The position numbers were made by a program, and so were the translations under genes. Positions 9,299-18,237 of a stretch of 64,000 nt of DNA are shown here, piece after piece. This DNA is from Mycobacterium kiyosense. GTDB taxonomy: Bacteria > Actinomycetota > Actinomycetes > Mycobacteriales > Mycobacteriaceae. The DNA is taken from positions 5,704,001 to 5,768,000 of the forward strand of contig AP025179.1 in the NCBI GenBank assembly GCA_021654635.1, written 5' to 3'. Under the pieces are notes generated by a model, which saw nothing but the letters and a program-made list of their open reading frames with translations, made no database searches and was not told where the DNA came from. Position 1 is the first letter of the stretch. Every line of letters starts with the position of its first letter.

Positions 9299-10335
9299 AA
9301 CTCGGGGTGACCTTGCCGAGCCGGGTCGGGTCGATGGCCAACGTCAGCGCGCTGGCCGGCCTGGCCGATGCCGCCGGATTCGACGCGCAGTGGTCCTACG
9401 AGGTGTTCCGCAACCCGCTGTTGGTGACCGCGGCAGCAGCGATGTCCACCAGAGTCTCGCGCGTGGGCACCGGGATTGTCGCGGCGCTGTCCCGCAGCCC
9501 GTTCGACCTGGCCAACTCCGCCGCCGATCTCGACGACCTGTCCGGCGGACGGATGATGCTCGGTATCGGTACCGGAGCGCCCGAAGCCCTGCGCGCATTC
9601 CACAGCACCCACGGCGAGAGCCCCATCCCCCGCATGCGCGAGTACCTCGACGTGCTGCGGCGGTCCTGGGAATACCTGGCGACCGGCACCGCGCAACCTT
9701 TCGAAGGCGAGCACTTCAGCTTCCGCCCGCCGCCGATAAATCCTTGGGGTGCAAGGGAAATGGTGCGCGCGCAGATCCCCGTCTATCTCGCGGCGATGAG
9801 GCCGCACATGCTGCGCCTGTGCGGCAGCCGCGCCGACGGGTGGATCGGCTACTTCTACACCCCCGAACTGCTCGACTCCCACGTCCGCCCGCATCTTGCC
9901 CAAGGCGCGGCGAAAGCAGGGCGCGGCGACGTCGACATCGAAGTCTGCGTCGAGATGGTCTGTTCGATATCGCCAGATCGCGAGCTGGCGATGATGCGCG
10001 CTCGCCGCCAGGTCGGGTTCTACGCCGTCCATCCGATCACCGACTCGCTGCTGACCCAATACGGACTGATCGACGACGTGTGGGAGTTGCGTAAGCGGTT
10101 CCGGGCGCAAGGCGTGGACGCTTTCGCGCACACCAGCGACCGTCTGGTCGAAACGCTCTCGGTCACCGGCACACCCGACGAGGCCCGGCAAAAGCTGGCG
10201 GCCTACCGCGGCCATGTCGATCTGATGATGTTGCACACCCCGTACGTGCCACCGCTGACCGTCGACGACGCGACGGACGCGTTTTCCAACATCGTGACCA
10301 CGTTCGCGCCGGGAAGGGTGGACGGCGCCTGCTGA
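9295..10335 (+). CDS. LLM-class F420-dependent oxidoreductase
   Basis: 346 residues starting MKLGVTLPSRVGSMANVSAL. Features of the luciferase-like TIM barrel are the opening strand KLGVTLP, RVGTGIVAALSRSPFDLANS, and LSGGRMMLGIGTGAPEA near residue 82. The mycobacterial members usually use deazaflavin F420. The ATG overlaps the stop of the FAD oxidoreductase, so the pair is cotranscribed and probably acts in one pathway. The substrate cannot be deduced. A 209-bp gap with a KstR-like box separates it from adhB. Confidence 0.88.
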   Translation: MKLGVTLPSRVGSMANVSALAGLADAAGFDAQWSYEVFRNPLLVTAAAAMSTRVSRVGTGIVAALSRSPFDLANSAADLDDLSGGRMMLGIGTGAPEALRAFHSTHGESPIPRMREYLDVLRRSWEYLATGTAQPFEGEHFSFRPPPINPWGAREMVRAQIPVYLAAMRPHMLRLCGSRADGWIGYFYTPELLDSHVRPHLAQGAAKAGRGDVDIEVCVEMVCSISPDRELAMMRARRQVGFYAVHPITDSLLTQYGLIDDVWELRKRFRAQGVDAFAHTSDRLVETLSVTGTPDEARQKLAAYRGHVDLMMLHTPYVPPLTVDDATDAFSNIVTTFAPGRVDGAC

Positions 10336-10460
10336 CTCGGCCGTCGTTCGGCCGATGCCAGGCGGCGACGACCCGTCTTGATACCAGCGCCCTCCCTACC
10401 GGTTGGTGGACCCCCCGGCTGTTTACGCACCGGTGACACAAGTCATAATGGTCGGCGAAT

Positions 10461-10474
10461 GAGAACACGTTCTA
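10461..10474. promoter_or_regulatory. KstR-like box before adhB
   Basis: GAGAACACGTTCTA matches the KstR consensus TnnAACnnGTTnnA at seven of eight fixed positions (the first T is G) and contains the inverted repeat AGAACACGTTCT. It lies 71 bp before the adhB start. KstR is the TetR repressor of cholesterol catabolism. Binding here is inferred. Confidence 0.55.
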
Positions 10475-10544
10475 AATCGTCATCCGGCCGCGGCCGGACC
10501 CTTTCACCGGCATTCGGGTCAGGGCTCGTTAGTGGAGGTCCTTC

Positions 10545-11674
10545 GTGAAGACAAAAGGCGCACTGATCTGGGAGTTCAATCAGCCCTGGTCAATCGAGGA
10601 AATCGAGATCGGGGACCCGCAGGCCCACGAGGTCAAGATCCAGATGGAAGCCGCCGGCATGTGCCATTCGGATCACCATCTAGTTACCGGCGGCATCCCG
10701 ATGGCGGGCTTCCCGGTGCTCGGCGGCCACGAGGGCGCCGGCATCGTGACCGAGGTCGGGCCCGGCGTTGAGGACATCGCCCCGGGCGACCACGTGGTGC
10801 TCTCCTTCATCCCGTCCTGTGGGCAGTGTCCGACCTGTCAGGCCGGCATGCGCAACCTGTGCGACCTAGGCGCCGGCCTACTCGGTGGCGCCGCCGTGTC
10901 CGACGGCACCTTCCGCATCCCAGGCCCGCGGCCAGAACGTCTTCCCGATGACGCTGCTCGGCACGTTCTCGCCGTACATGGTCGTGCACCGCAGCTCGGT
11001 GGTGAAGATCGACCCGTCGATCCCCCTTCGAGGTCGCCGCCCTGGTGGGCTGCGGCGTGACCACCGGCTACGGTTCGGCGGTCCGCACCGCCGACATCCG
11101 GCCGGGCCAGGACGTCGCGATCGTCGGCGTCGGCGGGGTCGGTATGGCCGCGCTGCAGGGCGCCGTCGCCGCGGGTGCGCGCTACGTCTTCGCCATCGAC
11201 CCGGTGGAGTGGAAGCGCGACCAGGCCCTGAAGTTCGGCGCCACCCACGTCTACCCCGACATCAACGCCGCGTTGATGGGCATCATGGAGGTCACCTACG
11301 GCCTGATGGCCCACAAGGTGGTGGTCACCGTCGGCGAGCTGCAGGGTGCCGACATCGACAACTACCTCAACATCACCCAGAAGGGCGGCACCTGCGTGCT
11401 GACCGCCATCGGCAGCCTGCTGGACACCAACGTCAACCTGAACCTGGCGATGCTGACCCTGATGCAGAAGAACCTGCAGGGCACCATCTTCGGTGGCGGC
11501 AACCCGCAGTACGACATCCCGCAGCTGCTGTCGATGTACAAGGCCGGCAAGCTCAACCTCGACGACATGGTCACCACCCAGTACCGGCTGGAGCAGATCA
11601 ACGAGGGCTACCAGGACATGTTGGACGGCAAGAACATTCGCGGCGTCATCCGCTACACCGACGCCGACCGGTAG
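10545..11674 (+). CDS. adhB: Zinc-type alcohol dehydrogenase AdhB (Rv0761c-like), two apparent frameshifts
   Basis: The gene starts at GTG 10545 after a GTGGAGG ribosome site and reads MKTKGALIWEFNQPWSIEE. Catalytic-zinc motifs are AAGMCHSDHH and GHEGAG; the structural-zinc Cys cluster is CGQCPTCQAGMRNLC; the cofactor site is VGVGGVGM. The frame moves by one base at a CCC run (10919-10921) and at five C (11022-11026). Deleting one C at each gives a continuous protein of about 375 residues, the normal length of this class. It probably oxidises an alcohol with NAD or mycofactocin. The ketosteroid-isomerase-like gene follows 7 bp later, so the two form an operon. Confidence 0.88.
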
Positions 11675-11681
11675 GTCCACC

Positions 11682-12098
11682 ATGACGCAAACCGCGCAAT
11701 CCCCGGCACTGACCGCCTCCCAATCGTCGTGGCGCTGCGTGCAGGCTCACGACCGGGAGGGCTGGCTGGCCCTGATGGCCGACGACGTGGTGGTCGAGGA
11801 CCCGATCGGCAAGTCGGTCACCAACCCGGACGGCACCGGGGTCAAGGGCAAAGACGGCGTTGCGGCGTTCTACGACACCAACATCGCCGCCAACCAGCTG
11901 ACGATCACCTGCGAGGAGACCTTCCCGTCCAGCTCGCCCAACGAGATCGCCCATATCCTGGTGCTGGACAGCCAGTTCGAGGGCGGCGTCACCAGTTCGG
12001 TGCGCGGGGTGTTCACCTATCGCGTCAACGACGAGGGACTGATCGAGAGCATGCGCGGCTACTGGAATCTGGACATGATGAAGTTCGGCCAGGAGTGA
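11682..12098 (+). CDS. Ketosteroid-isomerase-like SnoaL-fold protein (Rv0760c-like)
   Basis: 138 residues starting MTQTAQSPALTASQSSWRCV. Segments such as DREGWLALMADDVVVEDPIG and MRGYWNLDMM are characteristic of the delta5-3-ketosteroid isomerase-like fold. Mtb Rv0760c, of 139 residues at the same position after adhB, is a steroid-binding member of this fold. It sits 7 bp downstream of adhB and probably shares the promoter that carries the KstR-like box. The likely role is binding or isomerising a steroid or steroid-like intermediate; catalysis has not been shown for this protein. Confidence 0.88.
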   Translation: MTQTAQSPALTASQSSWRCVQAHDREGWLALMADDVVVEDPIGKSVTNPDGTGVKGKDGVAAFYDTNIAANQLTITCEETFPSSSPNEIAHILVLDSQFEGGVTSSVRGVFTYRVNDEGLIESMRGYWNLDMMKFGQE

Positions 12099-12102
12099 GT
12101 CG

Positions 12103-13535
12103 CTAACCGATCCGGCCCAGTCCGGTGATATTGCCCTGCATGATCTTGTTGTCCATCAACACCATCGACGCCGTCTGAATCGGGTCGCTGAGGATGGTCG
12201 CCGACTTCGGTTGCTGATGAAGCAATTTGCCGGTGTTGGGGTCGATGACGGAATAGGCGAAAATGTCCAGCGGCGTGGTCTGGTCCAGCCCGATCCGGGT
12301 GATCGTGTAGATCAACCCGTCCCCGGTGGACAGGTGCGGCAGCGCCGCGCTGCGAACCTTGCTCTCCCACACCGTATGACACCCCGGGTTGTCGACGTCG
12401 ACCCGGGTCATGCCCCCCCACGAACGGAGCCGTCGCCGGTACGGCCGGACCGGCGTTCGCCGGCACCTGCGGGTAGGGATAGCCGTATGTGCTGGCGATG
12501 AACAGCGAATTGCCCACTCCGATAGGCGAGTTCTCGCTGCCCGGTCCGCCCTGGGTCAATACCGGTTGCTGACAGATCGGCACTCCGGTGCCGGCTTGGT
12601 AGACCAGGGCGTGCACCTGCGTGTCGGCGTTGTCGACAATCGTCAGGTAGTCGGCCCCGTTGGGTCCGAAATACGTTGGGGTGGAACCAGTTCCCCAACT
12701 CAGCTGGCCGGGCTTGCGTGCCGAGCCCCGATCGTAGGGTTGTCTCCACACCTGCTGCCGGGGTACCGCCGCCACCGAGGTCTATCTCGTAGAGCGCGAA
12801 GGTGGTGGCCACCGCGATGTGGTTCTGCGGTGAGGCCGAAATGCTGTTCGCCACTTGCTCTCCGGCCGGCAGTTGCAGACTGGCGACGCCGCCGCCGATC
12901 TTCGCCACCCCCACCACGCCGTTGGCCGTGGCGAACCAGACGTTGCCCTGGTAGTCGGGAACCACGCCAACGGAGCTGTCCCCGGCCGGGATCACGCCCG
13001 AAAGGTCGGTGGACTGGGTGACCTGCAGATGCCACGCACCGCGCTCGTCCCGGTTGTGCGCGATGCGTAGCAGGTGGTTGGTGCCGTCGATCAGCACCAT
13101 CTGGTTGTTGTTGTCCAGGTAGGCGTAAACACCGCCCAGCAGACCCCCTTTGGCGATATCCATGCTGGCCAGTGGGATGACATCGGGCAGGATTCCGCCG
13201 GGGTTGATCAGATGCAGCACCGGCGCCTGTGCGGTGATCGTGGTACACAGCGCCAGCACCAGGCCGTCGGTGCCCTGCGTGATCGTCGGGCAGGCCGCCA
13301 GCAACGGGAAGGCGAAGACAGGCACCAGCCGGGCCCCCGGGCCGGGCAACGGACCCGCGTCGGCCGATCCGGCGTCGTTGTGCATCGACGCGATACCGTT
13401 GGGCGCCATGAACGGATTCGGCGGCGCCAGTGGCCCGAACGCGTCGGCGGCCCGTGCCGGGGTGATCAGGGACATCGCGCAGGCGGTCACCAACGCCACC
13501 GGAATCGCCAGCAGCGCTTTGGGAAACCGCACCAA
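12103..13535 (-). CDS. Exported protein of unknown function, two apparent frameshifts
   Basis: It opens MVRFPKALLAIPVALVTACA and has a signal peptide ending at TPARAADA, so it is secreted. The body contains repeated segments of the type PDYQGNVWFATANGVVGVAK and GVYAYLDNNNQMVLIDG, resembling blades of a beta-propeller, but I cannot assign a family. The frame changes between 12720 and 12780 and again at a run of seven C (12413-12419). The three pieces join into about 477 residues ending MQGNITGLGRIG. It converges with the Rv0760c-like gene (4 bp between stops). It has no counterpart that I recall in the Mtb Rv0760c-Rv0759c interval. Confidence 0.75.
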
Positions 13536-13634
13536 GGTCCCCTATCGTGAGTTGGGTCACCTGGGATTCTGGCGTGGTTCGGGAACGACACCGCAACGGT
13601 GCGTTAACGATTCGGCCTCACCGGTTTAGCAGCG

Positions 13635-14552
13635 CTAAGCGTTGTGCGGTACGTACACTCCGATGCCCTGGGACATCCGCTGCAGCGTGTCATAGGCGAT
13701 CCACACGAATCCCTGGTCGCCCCACCGTTTTCCGAAGCTGTTCTGCACACGGACCGCCGACAGGTGGTCGTCGTAGGCGGTGACGAGCATGACGTGGCCG
13801 GCCTTCTTGCCGGTGCTGTCGTGCATCCATTGCCCGTTTCCCACGTAGGGCGAGGGCTTGGCGCGGTAGTGCGGGAAGTCCGAATAGAGCCAGACTCCGA
13901 AGGCGACCGGCATGCCGTTGGCGACGACGGTCCGCAGATTGTCCAGACCGGCCGGCCCGGTGATCTTCGTGGTCTTGTGCTCAGGGATGCGGAACATCGG
14001 GTCGGGCGCGATGGTCTGCGACCCGTAATCCGCCCAGTTGGCGGCACAGGACGACGTGGCTTTCCGCCGGCCGAGGTTCGGTGCCGCCTGCAGCGACGGG
14101 GTGCCGCCGTTGTCGCGCAGCCAGTTCAGGCACTTGACGATCTGTCCTCCCTCACAAGTGTTTTCGGCAATCTTGTTGGCCTGCTGATAGCGGATGTAGG
14201 CGTAGTCCGGCCCGGCCCGGCGGGCGGGTGTGGTGGGCGCGATGTTGGACTTGCGGGCGGCATAGAAAGTCGCCAGCCCGTACACGGTGGCCCACACGAA
14301 ACAATTCGGCATGGTCTGGCGGCCCACCGGGGGTAGCCACTCGGTTCGTACCGACGCTTTGGCCGGCAACTGACCGCGCCGCTCGGGCCGCTCCGGGTTT
14401 CCGGGCTCGGGGACGTCGGGGTCGTAGCCGTAGGCGGTGAGGTCGACGGGTTCCTCGTCGTCGGCCGCGTCACCGCAGCCCGGCAGCGCCGCGGCGGCTG
14501 CCGTAGCGGCCGCCAGCGCCAGCATCGAACGTCTGCCGAACCGTGCCTCCAT
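13635..14552 (-). CDS. Papain-fold (C1-type) cysteine peptidase-like lipoprotein
   Basis: From ATG 14552 the protein is 305 residues. A twin-Arg-like start (GRRSMLALAAATAAA) leads to the lipobox LPGC with the lipidated Cys at residue 26. The mature part has RQTMPNCFVWATVYG, in which Q79 and C84 fit the oxyanion Gln and catalytic Cys of papain. Later come GHVMLVTAYDD (catalytic His) and QNSFGKRWGDQGF, equivalent to the NSWGxxWGxxG motif. It is probably a cell-surface peptidase or transglutaminase-like protein. An ATG at 14597 is in frame but would bury the signal sequence. Such surface C1 peptidases are uncommon in mycobacteria. It is divergent from the HIT gene. Confidence 0.8.
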   Translation of the reverse strand: MEARFGRRSMLALAAATAAAAALPGCGDAADDEEPVDLTAYGYDPDVPEPGNPERPERRGQLPAKASVRTEWLPPVGRQTMPNCFVWATVYGLATFYAARKSNIAPTTPARRAGPDYAYIRYQQANKIAENTCEGGQIVKCLNWLRDNGGTPSLQAAPNLGRRKATSSCAANWADYGSQTIAPDPMFRIPEHKTTKITGPAGLDNLRTVVANGMPVAFGVWLYSDFPHYRAKPSPYVGNGQWMHDSTGKKAGHVMLVTAYDDHLSAVRVQNSFGKRWGDQGFVWIAYDTLQRMSQGIGVYVPHNA

Positions 14553-14590
14553 CCGACTGACCCTAATTCGGCCCCACCTATGCTGGGGCG

Positions 14591-14995
14591 ATGGCATCGA
14601 TCTTCACCAAGATCATCAACCGTGAAATCCCCGGTCGCTTCGTCTACGAGGACGACGACATCGTCGCGTTCCTCACGATCGAGCCGATGACGCAAGGCCA
14701 CACCCTGGTGGTGCCGCGCGACGAGATCGACCAGTGGCAGAACGTCGACCCCTCCGTGTTCACCCGGGTCATGGAGGTGAGCCAGCTGATCGGCAAGGCC
14801 GTGACCAAGGCGTTCGACGCCGACCGCGCCGGGCTGATCATCGCCGGACTCGAAGTGCCGCACCTGCACGTGCACGTGTTCCCCGCCCGCGATCTCAGCG
14901 ATTTCGGCTTCGCACACGTCGACCGCAATCCGTCGGCGGAATCGCTGGACGAGGCGCAGGCCAAGATCAAGGCGGCGCTGGCCGAGTTGGTGTGA
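14591..14995 (+). CDS. HIT-family nucleotide-binding protein (Rv0759c-like)
   Basis: 134 residues starting [20 protein letters not shown]. The histidine triad HLHVHVFPA near residue 97 gives the H-x-H-x-H nucleotide hydrolase/transferase signature. The usual N-terminal [11 protein letters not shown] is also present. By family it is a cytosolic hydrolase of AMP-linked compounds. It converges on phoR with a single base between the stops, as in the Mtb Rv0759c/Rv0758 arrangement. Confidence 0.92.
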   Translation: MASIFTKIINREIPGRFVYEDDDIVAFLTIEPMTQGHTLVVPRDEIDQWQNVDPSVFTRVMEVSQLIGKAVTKAFDADRAGLIIAGLEVPHLHVHVFPARDLSDFGFAHVDRNPSAESLDEAQAKIKAALAELV

Positions 14996-14996
14996 T

Positions 14997-16445
14997 CTAA
15001 CCGACCTGCGCCGGCACCTCGCTGATCCGCGGCAGCGCGACGCGGAAACAGCACCCCTGCCCCGGCGCGGTCGTCACGGTGACCCGGCCGCCATGCGCCT
15101 TGACCAGCGAGTCGACGATCGACAGTCCCAGCCCGGTGCCGCCGCTGGCGCGCGCCCGCGACGAGTCGGTGCGATAGAAGCGCTCGAAAATCCGGTCGGC
15201 ATCCTGCTGGCTCATGCCCGGCCCCTGGTCGGCGACCTCGAGGACGGCGTCGTCACCCTGAGTGCCGACCCGCACCGTGATGTCGGCGGTGTCCGGGGTG
15301 TGCTGAATCGCATTGGCGACCAGGTTGCTCAGTACCTGGCGCAGCCGCGGTTCGTCGCCGAGCACTTCGGGGGTGCCAGGACCGTCGAGAACTTCCATCG
15401 TGATGTTGCGTCGGGGGCCCATCGCGCGCCCGTCGTGCACGGCGTCGCTGGCCAGCGCGAGCAGATCCACCCGATGGCTCTCCAGCGGCCGTTGCACGTC
15501 CAGTCGGGCCAGCAGCAGCAGGTCCTCGACCAGCAGACCCATCCGGCTGGCTTCACTTTCGATGCGCGACAGCAGCATGGACACGTCCGACGCGGCGCCC
15601 TGCCGGTACAACTCGGCAAACCCGCGAATAGTCGTCAGCGGGGTCCGCAGTTCATGACTGGCGTCGGTGATGAAGCGGCGCATCCGCTCCTCGGAGGTGC
15701 GGGCCGTCTCCGCCGAAGCCTCCGAGGCGGCCAGCGCTTCCTGAATCTGGGCCAGCATCCCGTTGAGCGCCGACGACAGCCGGCCCACCTCGGTACGAGG
15801 GTCGCGTTCGGTGACACGTCGATCGAGCTGTCCCCCGGCGATGGCCGCCGCGGTCTCCTCGACCTCGCCCAGCGGACGCAGACTGCGATGCACGACGGCG
15901 AAACTGGCGATCCCCACCACCACCAACACCACCGCCCCGATACCGACCTGCAGCCAGACCAGCGCCCGGACCGTGTGGTCCACGTCGGACAGGTCGATGG
16001 CCACGGTGGTCAACCCGCCCTGCGGACCGTGCACCGAGACCACGCGCCACTCGATGTCGGAGTCGCTGACCGAGGGCAGCGTCGTGGGATTGGGGCCGAC
16101 ATCGTTGTCGGCGGGCAGCGCCGGCTCGGCATTGCGGTCGTTGATCGCCGTCATCGTCTTGCCGTCGGGGCTGATCGCGCGGACGTAGAACTTCGACGGC
16201 GGACGGGCTGGGTCGGGACCGTCGGCGGTGGGCGGATGTGCTTCCACGGCGGCCTGCGCCCAGCTGCGGGTGGCGTCCATCAACGCCGAGTCGATGCGGC
16301 TGATCAGGCTGTGCCGCAGGATCGAGGTGACCGCCACGCCTGAAGCCAGCAAACCGCACAGCACCAGCGCCAGGGTGGCCGCAACCAAACCCACCCGCAA
16401 CGGCACGCCGCGCCGGTATCTTCTGGCCGTGCCGGCCCGGGGCAC
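14997..16445 (-). CDS. phoR: Sensor histidine kinase PhoR
   Basis: 482 residues (Mtb PhoR is about 485). A first membrane segment at about 18-40 (VGLVAATLALVLCGLLASGV), an extracellular sensor loop of about 115 residues and a second segment near 160 (IGAVVLVVVGIASFAVV) lead into a HAMP domain. The dimerisation box SHELRTPLTTIRGFAELYRQ carries the phospho-His. NAIQHTP is the N box, DQGPGMS and GTGLGLSIV the ATP-binding G boxes. It starts at GTG 16445, 2 bp after phoP, so phoP-phoR form an operon. Known role: it senses acid-type stress and phosphorylates PhoP. Confidence 0.96.
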   Translation of the reverse strand: MPRAGTARRYRRGVPLRVGLVAATLALVLCGLLASGVAVTSILRHSLISRIDSALMDATRSWAQAAVEAHPPTADGPDPARPPSKFYVRAISPDGKTMTAINDRNAEPALPADNDVGPNPTTLPSVSDSDIEWRVVSVHGPQGGLTTVAIDLSDVDHTVRALVWLQVGIGAVVLVVVGIASFAVVHRSLRPLGEVEETAAAIAGGQLDRRVTERDPRTEVGRLSSALNGMLAQIQEALAASEASAETARTSEERMRRFITDASHELRTPLTTIRGFAELYRQGAASDVSMLLSRIESEASRMGLLVEDLLLLARLDVQRPLESHRVDLLALASDAVHDGRAMGPRRNITMEVLDGPGTPEVLGDEPRLRQVLSNLVANAIQHTPDTADITVRVGTQGDDAVLEVADQGPGMSQQDADRIFERFYRTDSSRARASGGTGLGLSIVDSLVKAHGGRVTVTTAPGQGCCFRVALPRISEVPAQVG

Positions 16446-16447
16446 GC

Positions 16448-17173
16448 TCAGCGGGGCTCCCGCAACACGTAGCCGACCCCGCGCAACGTGTGCAGCAGCC
16501 GCGTCTCGCCGGTGTCGATCTTGCGGCGCAGATACGACACGTAAGACTCGACGACGTTGACGTCACCACCAAAGTCGTAGCGCCACACATGATCCAGGAT
16601 CTTGGGCTTGCTCAGCACGGTGCCCGCGTTAATGACGAAGTAACGCAGCAGCGTGAATTCGGTGGGCGACAACGAGACCGGCTGCCCAGCCTTCCACACT
16701 TCGTGCGTTTCCTCGTCGAGTTCGATGTCGGCGAACGTCAGGCGGGAGTTGCGCGGCTCATTGTTGTTGCCCTTACCCGCTCGCCGCAGGATCACCCGCA
16801 GCCGCGCGACCACCTCTTCCAGACTGAACGGCTTGGTCACGTAATCGTCGCCGCCGAGGGTCAGCCCGGCGATCTTGTCCTGCAACGAGTCTCGCGCGGT
16901 GAGGAACAACGCCGGCGCGTCGATGCCGTCGGCGCGCAGCCGGCGCAGCACCCCGAACCCGTCCATACCGGGCATCATCACATCGAGAATCACTGCGTCC
17001 GGCCGGGATTCACGGGCCCGGTCGAGCGCTTGCGGCCCATTGGAGGCGGTGAGAACCTCGAAACCCTGGAATTTTAAGCTGACAGACAGCAATTCGACGA
17101 TGTTGGGCTCGTCGTCGACGACGAGGATGCGCGCCTCCGGCTGGGCGGCGGCTCCAGGATTTCCCATAGTCAT
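16448..17173 (-). CDS. phoP: Response regulator PhoP
   Basis: 241 residues. The receiver domain has DDE near residues 21-23, the phospho-acceptor Asp in VILDVMMPGMDGFG, the switch Thr in LTARD and the Lys in VTKPF. The C-terminal winged helix (OmpR type) ends YVSYLRRKIDTGETRLLHTL then GVGYVLREPR. The Ser in ESYVSYLRR, the site changed to Leu in avirulent H37Ra, is the normal Ser here. Start MTMGNPGAAAQPEARILVVD; ATG 17173, or 17167 two codons later, is possible. PhoP controls lipid synthesis, ESX-1 secretion and acid response in Mtb. Confidence 0.96.
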   Translation of the reverse strand: MTMGNPGAAAQPEARILVVDDEPNIVELLSVSLKFQGFEVLTASNGPQALDRARESRPDAVILDVMMPGMDGFGVLRRLRADGIDAPALFLTARDSLQDKIAGLTLGGDDYVTKPFSLEEVVARLRVILRRAGKGNNNEPRNSRLTFADIELDEETHEVWKAGQPVSLSPTEFTLLRYFVINAGTVLSKPKILDHVWRYDFGGDVNVVESYVSYLRRKIDTGETRLLHTLRGVGYVLREPR

Positions 17174-17332
17174 TATCAGTACCTCAACCCGATCTTGTGT
17201 ATTAGCTCCACACTAGTTGGAAGCTTCCTGTGAGGTAGGTGCGAGACTCCTGCAAGCATCCTGCCAGTGGGTCGTCGAATCGGCTCGGACCCGAGCGGCA
17301 AAATCGGGGTGCGCCGCTCGTAGACTCGCAGG

Positions 17333-18049
17333 ATGAACCTCGTCAAAGCCGCCCTGGGCATCGCGACCGCACCCGCGCGTGCCGGCCTCGCGGCGGCCGA
17401 AGCCAGCCTGAACCTCGCCGGCGCGGCGGTGGGTGTGGCCAAGCAGGCACTGGGCGAGACCGGCGGCACCGGGTACAACCCGATGGCCAACATGCTGGGC
17501 CTTGACGACACGCTGGCGCGGGCCAACCGGCTGGCCCGGCTGCTCGACGACGACATGCCCCTGGGGCGGGCCATCGCGCCGAACGGGCCGATGGACCGGA
17601 TGCTGCGTCCCGGCGGACTGGTCGACCTGCTGACCTCCGACGGCGGGCTCATCGACCGCCTGACGGCCGAAGGTGGCGGGCTGCAGCGCGCGCTTCAACC
17701 CGGCGGGCTGGCCGATCAGCTGCTCGCCAACGACGGGCTGGTCGAACGGGTGCTGGCCGAAGACGGGCTGGCCGACAAGCTGCTCTCCGAGGGCGGCCTG
17801 GTCGACAAGCTGACCGCCAAGAACGGTCCGCTGGAACAGCTGGCCGACGTGGCCGACACGCTGGCCCGGCTGGCGCCGGGGATGGAGGCGCTGGAACCGG
17901 CGATCGCCACGCTGCAGGAGGCGGTGATCTCGCTGACCATGGTGGTCAACCCGCTGAGCAGCATCGCCGACCGCATCCCGCTGCCGGGACGTCGTCCGCG
18001 GTCGTCGCCGCGGACGGTGCGCTCGCAGCGGATCGTCGACAGCGACTGA
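17333..18049 (+). CDS. Rv0756c-like protein with internal Leu/Gly/Asp repeats
   Basis: 238 residues, MNLVKAALGIATAPARAGLA, divergent from phoP as Rv0756c is in Mtb. The middle (about residues 100-165) has repeats of 10-12 residues on the pattern GGLVDxL-xx-G, for example GGLVDLLTSD, DGLADKLLSE, GGLVDKLTAK. These would form short amphipathic helices. There is no signal peptide, although the N-terminal helix and LTMVVNPLSSIADRIPLPG near 200 could associate with membrane. Function unknown. The C-terminus is basic (RRPRSSPRTVRSQR). Confidence 0.85.
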   Translation: MNLVKAALGIATAPARAGLAAAEASLNLAGAAVGVAKQALGETGGTGYNPMANMLGLDDTLARANRLARLLDDDMPLGRAIAPNGPMDRMLRPGGLVDLLTSDGGLIDRLTAEGGGLQRALQPGGLADQLLANDGLVERVLAEDGLADKLLSEGGLVDKLTAKNGPLEQLADVADTLARLAPGMEALEPAIATLQEAVISLTMVVNPLSSIADRIPLPGRRPRSSPRTVRSQRIVDSD

Positions 18050-18065
18050 CCCCAGCTAGGCTTTT

Positions 18066-18100
18066 ACCGGTTTCACCGGTATTCACCGGTAAATCACCGG
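18066..18100. repeat. Four ACCGG repeats at 8-11 bp spacing between Rv0756c-like gene and tRNA-Thr
   Basis: TTACCGG, TTCACCGGT, TTCACCGGT and ATCACCGG follow one another just before the tRNA. The repeated TTCACCGGTA units overlap the tRNA 5' flank, so they could be part of its promoter or simply a tandem remnant. Confidence 0.45.
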
Positions 18101-18171
18101 CCTCCTTAGCTCAGTGGTAGAGCACTCGCCTTGTAAGCGAGCGGTCGTCAGTTCAATCCTGACAGGGGGCT
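18100..18171 (+). tRNA. tRNA-Thr (anticodon TGT)
   Basis: A complete cloverleaf can be folded. Acceptor arm GCCTCCT pairs with AGGGGGC (one G-T pair), the D arm is AGCTCAGTGGTAGAGC, the anticodon arm is CTCGCCTTGTAAGCGAG with TGT in the loop, and the T arm is GTCAGTTCAATCCTGAC. TGT reads ACA and ACG threonine codons. The discriminator is T and CCA is not encoded. A sterol-desaturase remnant begins within about 70 bp of its 3' end. Confidence 0.95.
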
Positions 18172-18237
18172 CCGAGCTGCTATCGGGTCAACTCCGGCAC
18201 GCTGAGCACCGCGTCCAAGAACTCGGCGCTCCTCCGA

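Noticed and set aside
13547..13634. Short open frames between the exported protein and the papain-like gene
   Set aside because: They cover promoter-like sequence of under 100 bp and show no ribosome site or domain.
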